Of a DNA stretch of 64,000 nucleotides, positions 47,247 to 58,312 are shown one piece after another. Under the pieces are notes generated by a model. It made no database searches. It was not told the DNA's origin and saw nothing but the letters and a program-made list of their open reading frames with translations. The translations under genes were made by a program, and so were the position numbers. The DNA comes from Thermothelomyces thermophilus ATCC 42464 (Eukaryota; Ascomycota; Sordariomycetes; Sordariales; Chaetomiaceae): the NCBI RefSeq assembly GCF_000226095.1, contig NC_016472.1, forward strand, positions 2,108,001 to 2,172,000, in the 5' to 3' direction. The first letter of the stretch is position 1; every line of letters begins with the position of its first letter.

Positions 47247-47870
47247 ATGGCGCCTTTTCCCGAGAAGGTCGCCGAACTTGCAAAGCGCGCTGACGGGTAT
47301 GAAGGACACGATGCACCAGTGCCTTATGATTACACTAGCTAACAATTGTTCTGTAGATGCGGACCTGGCCGCTACCGTGACTTCGATGGCGATTGCCACT
47401 ACTATTCCACATGGTACCACTGGGGCCGCTGGGTTTTCGCCGGCCTGGCTATTCTCCTCATCCTCATCATCTTTGCCGCTCTTCTGTACGTCATCCTTTC
47501 AGCGTCTTACGTGCTTTTTCCATTTGAACGATTACTAAATCAATATCTTCTAAACAGCCGTAACTCGCGCCGGCGCAGGAGACTAGGTCGACAACCATTG
47601 TACGGAACCGGGTGGATGGCTCCGGCACCACCTCCGTACTACCCTCCGCCGCCGCAGTACTCGCCCCATGATCAGGGGGTCCCTCCCCCGCCGGGCGGCT
47701 ACAAGTATGGTGAGGGTGGTGGCTACTACGGCGGCAACCAGCCAAACAACGGGTATTACGGGGGCAACCAGGAGGGCATTCAGCTGCAACCGCCGCAGAA
47801 CGCCTACCATCGCGCTACCGACAACGACTACGCGCCTCCTCCGGGCCCTCCGCCGAAACCCGCTAACTAG
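47247..47870 (+). CDS. RCR-family (Congo red resistance) membrane protein
   Basis: Small single-pass membrane protein resembling yeast Rcr1/Rcr2, which affect chitin deposition and plasma-membrane protein traffic. Three exons (47247-47296, 47357-47485, 47558-47870) give 163 residues. A short luminal part has two cysteines (CGPGRYRDFDGDCHYYSTWY). One membrane span follows (WVFAGLAILLILIIFAALL). Directly after it is a strongly basic stop-transfer segment (RNSRRRRRLGRQPLYGTGWM), and then a Pro/Tyr/Gly-rich tail with PPPYYPPPPQYSP and PPPGPPPKP, where the yeast proteins have PPxY ubiquitin-ligase sites; here PPPYY and PPPQY are the nearest. The next gene downstream has a similar architecture. Confidence 0.8.
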
Positions 47871-49794
47871 CTGGCATCACGTTTGGGACACGAGTCACTG
47901 AAAAGGTGGAGGAGATATTCGCTTATTCACACCAAAGCTTCGCAGGGATAACAAAGGGTGGCCGGCGTTAAGGGTTTGTCATGTTCTGGAGGCCGATAAG
48001 TCAGGTTTTAATGATGGTTGGGGTTTCGTTCTGCGTGTACAGTTTCGCAATCTCATGACGGTCTTTACCTCTATTTGAGTTAACTCCATTGAAGAGATCC
48101 CTGGGTTTCTGCTGATCAGTGAGCGGTAGCGTGATGCTTCTGCTGTGTGGCACCAGAGTCTCACGTGGTGTTGCCAACGAATTGATTCATGGAAAGATGG
48201 CGTTTGCATCCGATTCTCAATCTGTCCCGTCCAAAACTGACAATAAGGGAGTTAAGTATGAAGGATTGATATTCAAATGAGCTCGGTGGCTTCTAACTGA
48301 GGCGGCTTGAAGACACGGGACCGCTGCTTGCTACGAAGGATGGATACCCGCCATAGGAATCCGATCGTTGGAACTGTCCGAAATGTCGCTGTCGCTATGT
48401 TTTCAGTAAGCTGTCGGAATTCAACTCGAGACTTGAGGTTGTTTCGTTCCCTGGATCATCCGGGAGTGAGAGCCCAAAAGGGCAAGACAGAGCCGTAGCA
48501 TACGCGACTTGAGACAAATGCGGCCCCTGCGCTTTCCGGTCTACGACGGGATAGTATAAAAGAAGCAACTGTTCGTAGCATATGTAAGCAACTCTCCGTA
48601 TCGCCTGCCTGTAGTCTTGTCGTGTCGCGTGCCGTCATGACGCTGATCGACCCAACGAGTTTTATTTTCCCCCTCATTTCTCTCTTTGTATCCTCGGCCA
48701 AGTCGGAGCTGGATGGTGATCGGTGCGGACCCTAGAGGAGTTCCCTTGATTGACGATCTTGATTTGGTGGTTTGTGATACAGAAGGCAGGGGCGCGGGTG
48801 AAATTGCCGGAACCCCGCCTGGTTCAGGCGATGATTGTCCCGTCCCTCATCTCCCTCATCTCCCACGCTCTCAGCATCGTAAGCACGTAAGGGATTCGGC
48901 AGCATGGTGCCTGCGGGATGCTTGGTGAAGGATTAGGCTTTTTCAGTGTCAATAGTTATCTGAACGAAGTCGAAGCATCAGCGAAGAATATATGCTTTGG
49001 TGCAGACAGTTTTTCCTCGAGGCTGATATGCCAGATATGATAGTCGCTGCTAGAGAATGGTTGGACCCTGTCGCAAGGATCTGAAGCCGTTGGTGCCTTG
49101 TAGATGCAAAGACAGGGCGAGGGGGTCGCTGAGCGGACCAATGCCATCCGCCGATTGTGTGCGGGTTCGGCTCTTATGGTCGCGCAATTCCTACCCGCCG
49201 TGGGAGGCCTTCCGCTTAACTCTCTTACTCCCCCAAGGGCTGACTTTTCGCTGCCCTCCGGGTTTCACCTCGCTCACACACGAGGCGGAGCAGAGCCACT
49301 CTTTTGGTCTTTCGTTTGACGCGCTCTTTTTTGGAACCGGCGGCAATTGTTCGCCTCGCTTCGTTCTCTACGAGCTGTTCTTGTCCTTATTTCAATTGCT
49401 GTTCAACACACCCTCAATCTCTTGGTCGTTCGCTCCTTTGCGCCCGTTAATCTGCATCAATCGACATCGTTGTCGAGATACCAAGCATTTCACGCCGATT
49501 ATTTGTGCTTTGCGACGACAGTTACATCATCGCATATTCGGTCTAAAATTACCTTCATACTGCGCTCCGCGGCGGTGCGAAACCGACACCCAATCCAAGC
49601 GTCAGCAGAACGGCATCGAGGGAACAGACGATCATACACAAGCGACAGCCAACCACAATGGCGCTTTAGTGTGCTGCTGAACAATCCTATCATCAACCAT
49701 CCATGCGAGTGCTGATCGTGTTTATTGATCGCTCGCACCATAATCATTCCCGGAATCGGTTGCTTGAGCAGGAGGTGGAAGATCGAGAGGCAAG
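47871..49794. other. intergenic, RCR-like gene to Cys-rich membrane protein
   Basis: 1.9 kb between tandem plus-strand genes. A 207-residue frame at 49057-49680 overlaps a pyrimidine-rich leader and lacks family likeness. No RNA gene or motif recognised. Confidence 0.45.
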
Positions 49795-51428
49795 ATGCCG
49801 ACGGTCGACGTAGCGATGGAGAGGAGCTTGAGGAGGGGGGTTTTGGACTTATTTGTGGCCAGTTTGCGACCGGCGCTCGAGAGGAGGGACATCGTGGGGC
49901 AAATATCGGACGTGAAGACAGCCTTTTCCAGCTGGGATAACTGCATGCAGGTGAACTATTGCAAGTAGGTCTCGGGTCCTTTCTGGATGATGCCGCCGAG
50001 TGCTGACAAAAGACGCAAAGGTGGCCCGTCATTGCGCTCATAATTATCGGGGGGTTGATCATCATCTCGGTGACCTGGTGCATCATTCGGTGCGCATGCT
50101 GCGGGCTTTCATGCTGCTGCTCCTGCTTCTCATGCCTCCGGTGCTGTGGTAACTGCTGCGGTTGTTGCGATCCTCCCAGAGGCAGGCGCAAGTACCTTGA
50201 CGAGCCCTACATACCTCCGAACTACGGATACAAGTCGCAGGAACCGATGCATGCCGGCTTCAATGCTGGCTCAACTGCATCCCCATTGTCCAAGGGGCCC
50301 GGGTTTCCTCAGTACGCCGAGTTCGATGCAGGCGGCAAGAAGGACGAGGACGCTCTTCCGCAGATGCCGAGCTGGGAGGGCGCAGAGCAGAAGAAGGTGC
50401 TCGTGGAGGAGGAGGCCGTCGAGATGAGTGCACTTAAGAAACCCGAAACTGGCGGGGAAGCTGCTCGGCCGATGTCCCCGCATAGCTCTCGCTCGCCGGT
50501 CAATCGAAGCCCGTACGGCCCACCAGGCGGTGGTCCTGGGTCTGGCGGGTACCATGCCGCCAGCACGGTCGACTACGACGGCCCCTATGCACAGGATGCT
50601 CCGGCTTACAACCACCCAGGCGTGGCTTACGGCGAGGCGGAGCATGGATACGGGGCTGGCGGCTTCGCAATGGGTCCTGAGCGGCGGTCACCCCAGGCCT
50701 TCAATAACGTTGGATACGGCGGGTATAGCAACATCAACAACTACGGACAAGCACGCGACTACCCCGGCTCCGGAAGGCAAGGGAGCTACGACAATTACGG
50801 TGCAGCGCATCAGCAACCCTACGACAGTTACGACAACTTTGGCGGCCCTCAAGCCGACCAAGGCTACGGCATTGCGCGGCACCAAACCCCCAGCCGCGAA
50901 CTGAACAACGCCTCCCCCTTCCCCGGCGACTCAAGACGCTCACCAGCACCGCAAAGCCCTTACGGCCCCGATGCGCGCCGCTCTCCCGCCCCACAAGGGC
51001 CATACGGTGCCGAATCGCGCCGCTCCCCAGGCCCCGCGGCTTATGGCGGCTCTCCTCCCTACGGCGGCGGCCCCGACCCACGGCGGTCCCCCGCGCCGCA
51101 AGGCGATTACGGCAGCAGGCGATCCCCCGCACCCCGGCAAGGACCCTACGGCGGGGCCCGTTCGCCGCCGCAGCGGCAGTACTCCAACAACGGCATGCAC
51201 TCGCCCGTTGGCGGGGTTGGCGGCTTTGGTTCGAACGGGCCGACGCCGCTGAGGAACGAGGGCGGGTTCGACTTCACATCCGGGTACAGCCGCCCGCCGG
51301 TGGAGAGGAGCGCGGCGGCAAGCCCTGTGAACGGGCCAGGAGGATATCGGCAGCCGAGCCCGTCTGCCGAGTTCGGCGGCGGCGGCGGCGGGGGGTATTC
51401 GGGGTATCAACCCTATAAGCCGGCGTAA
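49795..51428 (+). CDS. Cys-rich single-pass membrane protein (fibroin-like)
   Basis: Function unknown; such proteins are often labelled fibroin-3-related in filamentous fungi. Two exons (49795-49964, 50021-51428) give 525 residues. A short N-terminal domain (MPTVDVAMERSLRRGVLDLF ... SSWDNCMQVNYCK) precedes one membrane span (WPVIALIIIGGLIIISVTW). Directly after it 15 cysteines occur in 31 residues (CIIRCACCGLSCCCSCFSCL and on), a likely palmitoylation or metal-binding patch at the cytosolic face. The rest, about 420 residues, is disordered and rich in Gly, Pro, Tyr and Ser. It holds several copies of an RRSPAPQ-x-x-YG repeat (about 50930-51160) and ends YSGYQPYKPA. SP sites next to RR suggest phosphorylation. 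A role at the cell surface or in cell-wall sensing is inference. Confidence 0.8.
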
Positions 51429-54400
51429 GGGTCGCATGTCTGCTTGGCGTCACGGACGCGAAAGCATTGGGGGAAAGGGAGCCTCGATTTCGGATCCATG
51501 GATTGATATATCCTATGGATGTTTCAACGGCATTGTTGGTGCCGGTGTCATTGTCGTTTCTCCGCGTTCGTTCACCCCCCTTTGGTGTTCTTCTCTTCCT
51601 CCTTCTTTGGTTTCTTTCTCTCGTTGACGTCGCAAGACTTATAGATGGTTGCCTTTGTTGCTTGTTTCTTTTCTTGTTTTTTTTTCTCATGACCAGGGAG
51701 GCTATGCTGGGGACAACAACTAGGAGATGCGTATCGGTGAGGCTATGTGACGTGGGTGGTGATGGAGGGAGGTGTGATACCTTGTTGTTCTGGCCGCACT
51801 GTTACCGTGTTGGACTTTTCCTGGTGTACAAAGGTGTAAGCGGGTACAGCGGGTGTGGGATATACACTACGGATACTGCGAGGAGGTTCCTTCGCGTCCT
51901 TCGGTTCTGTGGTTCCGCTTCTTCTCGCTTCCTGGCTGCTGGAGCAGCGATGGTGGCTGTGCTAGCAAGCCGTCTCATTTCCCCGGGCTCTGGGCCCGCT
52001 GATTTGACTTGATGACGAAGGCGTGGTCATTGTTGAACGGGTATAATTCCTTATTCAGGAATCATACGTAAAGGTGCGGGTTGCCATCATCCGACTTCAG
52101 CCTTCCTTGACAGGGTTTGGGCATGTTGAGGCAATGGGGCTTGATGGAGCACTAAGAGTTAGACACAACAGCGGCCATGGTTGATTTATTTTCGGTGCTC
52201 GACTCGGAATGTATTGTGCGGCGTGATACGCGGTCGACGCAGTACCCTTCATTGGATCACAGTATGTGCCGGGGTGGTACACAAGAGAGCCACCGGGTCA
52301 GCCGTTCATGGGCTGTTGTTTCGCGGCTCCCTGGTTGAGACTGGTCTCCCATTGTGGACCCTTAATGTGAGAGTGTTCCCGAAGGTCCCGCGGGCGGCAC
52401 TCTCCGAGCCGGATGCCATGGTCATCGTGTTAGTACCGTCTTTTCCCCTAGTCCTGCAGTGACAGATCAGAGACGCAGTTTGAATCTTTTACGACGTCCG
52501 GGCGCATGAACAGATGCACGTTGCAAAGTATACGGAGTAGTAAGTACAACGACCGCCTCCGACATTTCATTCAGGGGCCCTAGACTGGAGCCTTCAGCTC
52601 CTTTTCAGGTCAGGGTGCGGTCCGGCCAGAATAGAGGGATACGGGGTACGAGTACGCGTCATTGAATCAGTCTCCCCACAAGGTGATTCACCCCAGTTGC
52701 CCCTTTGGTTGCTGGGCAGCGCCAAAACATGGCCCTGTCTTCTTCTAACGAAAAGTCCGAAGGCATGAGCAACTTTTTTTAAGAGACCAGAATGCGGGAA
52801 ATAACTATGTACGAGTATGTACGGAATACATTGAAACAAACCCCCAAGGCACGGGACGCTTCTCAGAGGCCAGGACTTGCGGCCTGATGACCCTTGTTTC
52901 AACGGCCACGGTGACAACTTGGCCGGATCAGCGTTTGGGGCAACGAACCTCGACCATTCAACCCCTCCCAACAAGATCGCTTCGCCTCCTCCCTGATGAT
53001 GGATGCTAACGAGGCTACTCTAATACACAGTCAAATACATTCGGGGGATCGTTCCCGCAGCCAAGTAGGGTAAGTTCGGAGGGATGTAGTCCCTCAGCGT
53101 GAGTGCATCCCAGCGATGTAGAGAATACATGTATGTACTATGTATTGTTTATTCGTAAGGAAGAGGGGACTGCTGTACCAACATACATACAATTCAGTAC
53201 AATAACAATTTATGTAAGCCCGGGAATTGCACCATACATACTAGCTCATGATTTCCTGACGCGGCCGTGGCGGTGCGCGAAGGGATGCGGATTGCTGCGG
53301 CTGCTGTGGGGAACTAACGGTTCGCTACTCCGTACATTAGGTAACAACTTACCAAAATCGCTGCTGCGCGCTGCACTCAGTGTCCAGTGCCTGCGGAACC
53401 AAGAGTGTTCAACATGCGAGAAGGGAGCTGCAGAGTAGGCTGGACTGAGCTGCAAGGGCCAAAAAAAAGAAAGGGAAGAGAGGTGTCTCTGCCGAGACCC
53501 CAGTTTGACGATGTTATTACGAATTTTGGCGGTGGAAATGCCGTGTTGTTTTAGCGACCCTGGACCCGGAATAACGTTAGTAGTGTATCAACAGGACAAG
53601 AAATCTGGGGAGCGGGCCAAGTTTCCCAGAGATTCCCTCGTCGCCGCAGCAATGCAGCAATGACTGGGGATTCTCAACCTACTATGATAATTTCTGGTCT
53701 TGGGTGGGTTGTATTGCCCGTCGGCTTGTGGGCGCCTTCCCAAAATAGACGGCCCCCGCCAAGCAGCCAAGGGGTTTTTGGTTGGAATGACGTTATGCCT
53801 GCTGAGCTTTCCCCAGCGTTTTCGACTTTTTTTTCTCACCGTGAATTAGGGGACCTTTCTGGGTACGGAATACACCGCGCTCTTCCATCTCCTGGTTTTA
53901 TGCCCTGGCAAGGCAGAATGACATGAATAAGCGGGCTGCATTAGCTCCGCCTTGTGGAAGGCATTGGGCAGGCTGCGGCTGAGCGTAAGGCCTGAGCCCC
54001 GAGCTGTCGGGTGGACTGCGCGAAGAAGCGGAAGACGCGTGTTTGGCTTCATTGGCTTCATTGGCTTCATCGGGCCAGGTACGGAAAAGTTGGAGCACGT
54101 CAGACCCGGGTCTCCGACTGGCCATCCACCCCTAGTTGGTGTACTGCGTGCTGTGTTGTGCACCTCAGATTTTGAAGGCGTCCCCATCCGGGTTCTTGCT
54201 CTGATATTTCGCCGTTAGTTGCCCCCGCACATCATTTCTCCCGACAGTTTCCTGCCTGGCGATGCCTGGCCCCGCGGTGATGCTCTGGAGTTGACGCTGC
54301 AGCATGCCCAGAAAAAAAAAGGCAACGCACCGAGCAAAAAACTCTCTCGACTTTTGGAAGAAGACTGTCGTCGACGAATGAGCAACGTACCAGGTACTTT

Positions 54401-54980
54401 ACTAGTCAAGCGTACGGATTACGCCTGCACTTATCCCCACCCACCCCTTGTCACTCAACGTTCGTCTCTGCACGGCATCGGTCTTTTCTCGTCGCGACAC
54501 CCTGCCGCTTCCGGGGCTGGTCCAACACCTCTACATGGGCTGTTGGCGATTCACCATTCGTGCGCAGTTGTCAACACCTCCGTCGAGTGTGCACAAAGTC
54601 AACCCCTGCGTTCACTCCCTCCTCCCGCGGTGCGCCGGGCCGTTGATCACCAACTAGCACCGCGGTGACCAACCGCGATCTGATCCAAGGCGGCCGAGTC
54701 CGAGACACGCAGGTTTCCAGTCGTTCACCATGTCTTCCTCCAGTAAGTGTCATTGAGACCAAGTACTTGTTCCGCGCTCGTTCCCCGTCGCCTCGAGAAG
54801 GGAGGAAAGAGGAGGAGGCAGGTAGAAATCAGGTTTCTTCTGAAACAACACAGACGAACAAGTGGAAGCAGCTTGCCGGATCGCCGTACCTTTTTTAGAG
54901 GAAAATTGGGACAGATCGAAGACCGCTAGTTCGGGGACACTGGTTGTTGTGGACGCATTGCGCTGCTGGGGAGGAGGACA
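51429..54980. other. large intergenic region with repeated motifs
   Basis: 3.6 kb, the largest gap. It holds three copies of TACGGANTAC (52820-52829, 53864-53873 and 54413-54422) and two of the close variant TACGGAGTAG (52531-52540, and reversed at 53325-53334). A nine-base tandem repeat (GGCTTCATT, three copies) lies at 54045-54071. A small spliced upstream frame (ATG at 54729) belongs to the leader of the DUF8004 gene. No other gene seen. Confidence 0.5.
54045..54071 (+). repeat. nine-base tandem repeat
   Basis: GGCTTCATT is repeated three times, the third copy ending in C instead of T. Confidence 0.85.
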
Positions 54981-55026
54981 ATGGCCGAAGGCACAGAGGA
55001 AATCCATTTTGTTGACAAGACGGTGA
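54729..55026 (+). other. possible spliced upstream frame of the DUF8004 gene
   Basis: ATG at 54729 is followed after 13 bases by a strong GTAAGT donor (54742). Spliced to the TTTTTTAG acceptor ending 54898, it gives MSSSKENWDRSKTASSGTLV and about 27 more residues, stopping at 55024-55026, out of frame with and overlapping the main start at 54981. It could be an upstream regulatory frame or an alternative N-terminus. Confidence 0.35.
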
Positions 55027-58000
55027 TGGCGACGGGGAAACGGCGGCCTCGCTTGGGCCTGTTGACCTCGTTCCTGCCCAAGCTTACACCTCGCTCAGAC
55101 ACCCAGTCGTCGCCTGAGATCGCTCGGAAGGCCGTTCCGAGCGGCTCGACCTCCTCTTACACGTCGCCGACGAGTACAACAGATACCGCACCGACCGTGA
55201 CCACGGGTACCGCCAGGACCAGCACCAGCGAGGACTCCAAGTCATCATCCCCCTTCGAGTCCACTACCGGGTCGACAGCTCGGTCCCTGTCGCCCATCGA
55301 ACAGAGCTCGCCTCTCTTCGATATCGGCCCTTTGACATCCAGCCCTCCAAGGGAAGACGAACCTCGCAAGGCGCCGGCGGTGCCTACCTCTCCGCCTCCG
55401 GCCCCGCCCGCAGTGCTCACCAACGTCCGCACACCATCGCGCATCCCCACCCTCACGTCGACCGAGGCGACGCCCCCGGACAGGACCCGGGCCGACAGGA
55501 GCCCGTCACCCGAGGGTCCCCCCTCGATGGCCAAGCCGCAGCCGAACCGGCTTCAGCCTCGGCATCTGTCTCCGAATCCGAACGCCCGCGGGCGCAGCGT
55601 CTCTGCCCAGCCCCCGGCCAGCCGCGAGGTCGAGGCCGACGGCTCGCGGGCGGTGTCCAACCCGCTCGAGAGCCGGTCTCTATCTAAACCTTCGAGCGAG
55701 GGCAGCCCGCCGGCCGCTCCCGACAAGCGCAAGAGGAAGAGCTGGTTTCCGGGCGTTCGGTTGCGGGCGAACTCGGACTCGAGCAAGCCAAAGATCCCCA
55801 GGGCCTGGGTCATGTCGCCGGATAACCAAGTCGACTACAACACGGCACCTCTGGTTAACGGAGAGAAGGTACCTACCACTCGCGCGCGTAATGTAGCAAC
55901 TGTTTGCAAGCCCGGACGCTAACACTCATGGAAAAAAAAATTGTGCAGGTCCCTGAGTTGTGGAACGAGGCCGGCAACGTTCTCGTCTACTTGCACCCCA
56001 AGGAGAGCAACCGCGGACCGTGCTTCAAGGTGCCGGATCATGTCTTCAGCTCGTCGGCCAGGCTGGTCGAGCTCTTGGTGACCGAGATGATGGCAGCCAC
56101 GTCGACGTCCCAAGGTGCCGGGTACTTCGACGTCGCGCCGGTCGAGGGTCCCGTGACGGAAGGTCACCTGTACCTTCCCCTCGGCAACACCGATCTCGAG
56201 CGCCTCGTCGCGGCCCGGAACCTGTTCGCGCTCCTGACGCACCAGCCCCTCGTCGGCACCACCGAGAACGGGACCCTGTTCGCTGCCGTCCTCCAAGTGG
56301 CCGGCCTGCTCCGGCGCTTCAACTTCTCCAGCTTCGACGGCTCCTCCTTTGGCGAACCGGTCGACACCGCCTTCGACTTCTTCATGGACCGCACCGGCAT
56401 CGCCGATCTGCGCCGCAGCCGGGAGAAGACCCTCGAGGCGCTCATCTTGGCCGAGCAGATGAAGTCGTGGAACCTGTACAACGAGGCCTTTGCGCACGCG
56501 GTGGGCAAGTACGAGTCGATCCTCGAGCTCAAGTCGCCCCTTTACGAGCGCATCTCGGTCAGCACCCGCCAGCGCCTGGACCGCGCCCACCTGGACCTGG
56601 TCAACCGCCTGGCCGGCGTCAACGCCCGGCTCGAGGCGTTCGAGTTCCCCTCGCTCTTTGCCGGCACCGCCAGCTCGACCTCGACCGAGGAGTACAAGAA
56701 CGTCAAGTTCAAGGAATGGCGCAACTCGTTCTCCAAGATGAGGAACTTCGTCCTCGGCTACTACAAGGGCCTCTTCGGCAACTGGCCGCCCCGGGCCCGC
56801 AGCAAGAAGAACTACTTCTCGCAGAGCGGGCTGAACCGGGAGTGCCTGAAGATCCTCTACTCGGACTGTTGCGCCCTGTACGACCTCCTGGTGGACCGCC
56901 AGTCCATGACGCCCCGCGTCATCGGGGAGGGGTACGAGGAGCCCGAGGAAGACAAGAAGGACAAGAAGGAAAAGAAGGCCGAGGACGCCTCCATCTCCGC
57001 CCTCCGCAAGATCCTCAGCGAGTTCGACAAGTCCTCGCCCCCTGTCCTGCCCCCGATCCCCTTCGACGTCCCAAAGCTCCCCAGCATGACGGCCATCTAC
57101 GAGAACTTCCACGAGCTGCCCGCCAAGAAGCAGGCCAAGTACAGCAAGGCCCTGCAGCCGCACGAGCTCCAGCTGATGCTCATCAAGTCGCGGAACATCG
57201 ACACGGAAACCCTCAGCATGCCCTTCCTCCTTGCCTACAAAGACTTTGAGCTGCGGGAGGCCAAGGGCGTCAACCCAGCCGACCTGCCGGACCAGCGCAT
57301 CGGCTACTGGCTCTTCCTCTACGTCGTCCTGCAGTCCCTCCCCATGCTGGTCGTCGACGCCCCTGGGCTGCGCTACACCGAGGGTGTCGAGTACTTCCTC
57401 TGTGAAGCCCCGCAGGGGAACCCCCCATGGACGGACGAGGCGGGCCAGACCCGCAAGATGTGGTTCCAGACGGGCAACTCCAACGTCGTCGAACTCTCCG
57501 CCGACGTCGTCATGTTCTCGGTCGAGGGCACCTACATGCGGTCGCACTGCTGGCTCGCAGCCAAAGAGTGGGACGCCGCATCCTCCTCGGGGGCACCACC
57601 CGTCGGTGCCCCTCCGCTCGCCGCGTTCCGCGACATGAACCCTTCCGGCGCCTCCCCTCCCTCCCGGCCACCTTCATCCTCCTCGTCGACAAACGGCAAC
57701 ACCAGCGCCCGGACGACCCACCAACAACAGCAGCAATACCATCACCACTACAGCAGCACCAACAGCGGGAACTCGTCGCCGCATCTCCGCCCCCGCGCGG
57801 GGTCGATGACGACCAACGACCGCGCCCGCCAGGCATTCCGCGCCAGCATGGCGATCGGGCTGGAGCCGCTGCCCATGCCGGCCGCGCCGCCCGGCTTCGA
57901 GCGGGGCTCGAGGGTGATGAGTATCGGGTCCCTGTCCAGCGGCGGCGGCGGGAGCGCCGGGCGGTTGAGTCCCGCGTTCGGAAGTCCCGCGTTCGGAAGT

Positions 58001-58312
58001 CCCGCGTTCGCAAGTCCCGGTCCTGCTGCTGGTGGTGGGGAGATGTACCAGCTCGGGCTGAGGGCCAGCCGGTCGGCCGCCAACCTCGGCCAGCTGGCGG
58101 GGCCCGCGGGCGCCGGCGCCGGCGGCATCAGCAGCCAGCTGAGGAAGTCGAGCTACGGCGGTCTCGGACCGTCGAACCTCGGACCGGGCGGCGGCGGCGG
58201 CGAAGGCGGCGGCCCCGGCGGGAACGAGCCACTCGCCAAGGGGAGCACGTTTGAAGACATTTTAAAGGGCATGGACGGGAAGGAGAAGAAGAAGAAGAAG
58301 CTGTTTTTCTGA
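54981..58312 (+). CDS. DUF8004 domain protein, function unknown
   Basis: A protein conserved in filamentous ascomycetes without known function. Two exons (54981-55868, 55949-58312) give 1083 residues. The first 270 residues are disordered, Ser/Thr/Pro-rich, with a basic patch (KRKRKSWFPG). The folded middle, from PRAWVMSPDNQVDYNTAPLV and LWNEAGNVLVYLHP through FFMDRTGIADLRRSREK, EEYKNVKFKEWRNSFSKMRN and KNYFSQSGLNRECLKILYSD to MLVVDAPGLRYTEGVEYFLC, is the DUF8004 region (about residues 270-830). A charged EDKKDKKEKKAED segment interrupts it. The last 250 residues are low-complexity, with His/Gln runs, an SPAFG repeat (three and a half copies near 57970-58015) and a lysine-rich end. Start at 54981 is the first Met in frame. 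A 542-residue antisense frame is a shadow. Confidence 0.85.

Noticed and set aside
49057-49680. 207-codon plus-strand frame upstream of the fibroin-like gene
   Set aside because: Runs through pyrimidine-rich leader sequence; composition not protein-like and no motif.
55919-57547. 542-codon open frame antisense to the DUF8004 gene
   Set aside because: Shadow of a GC-rich coding exon, low-complexity Val/Leu/Glu/Gly sequence with no motif.
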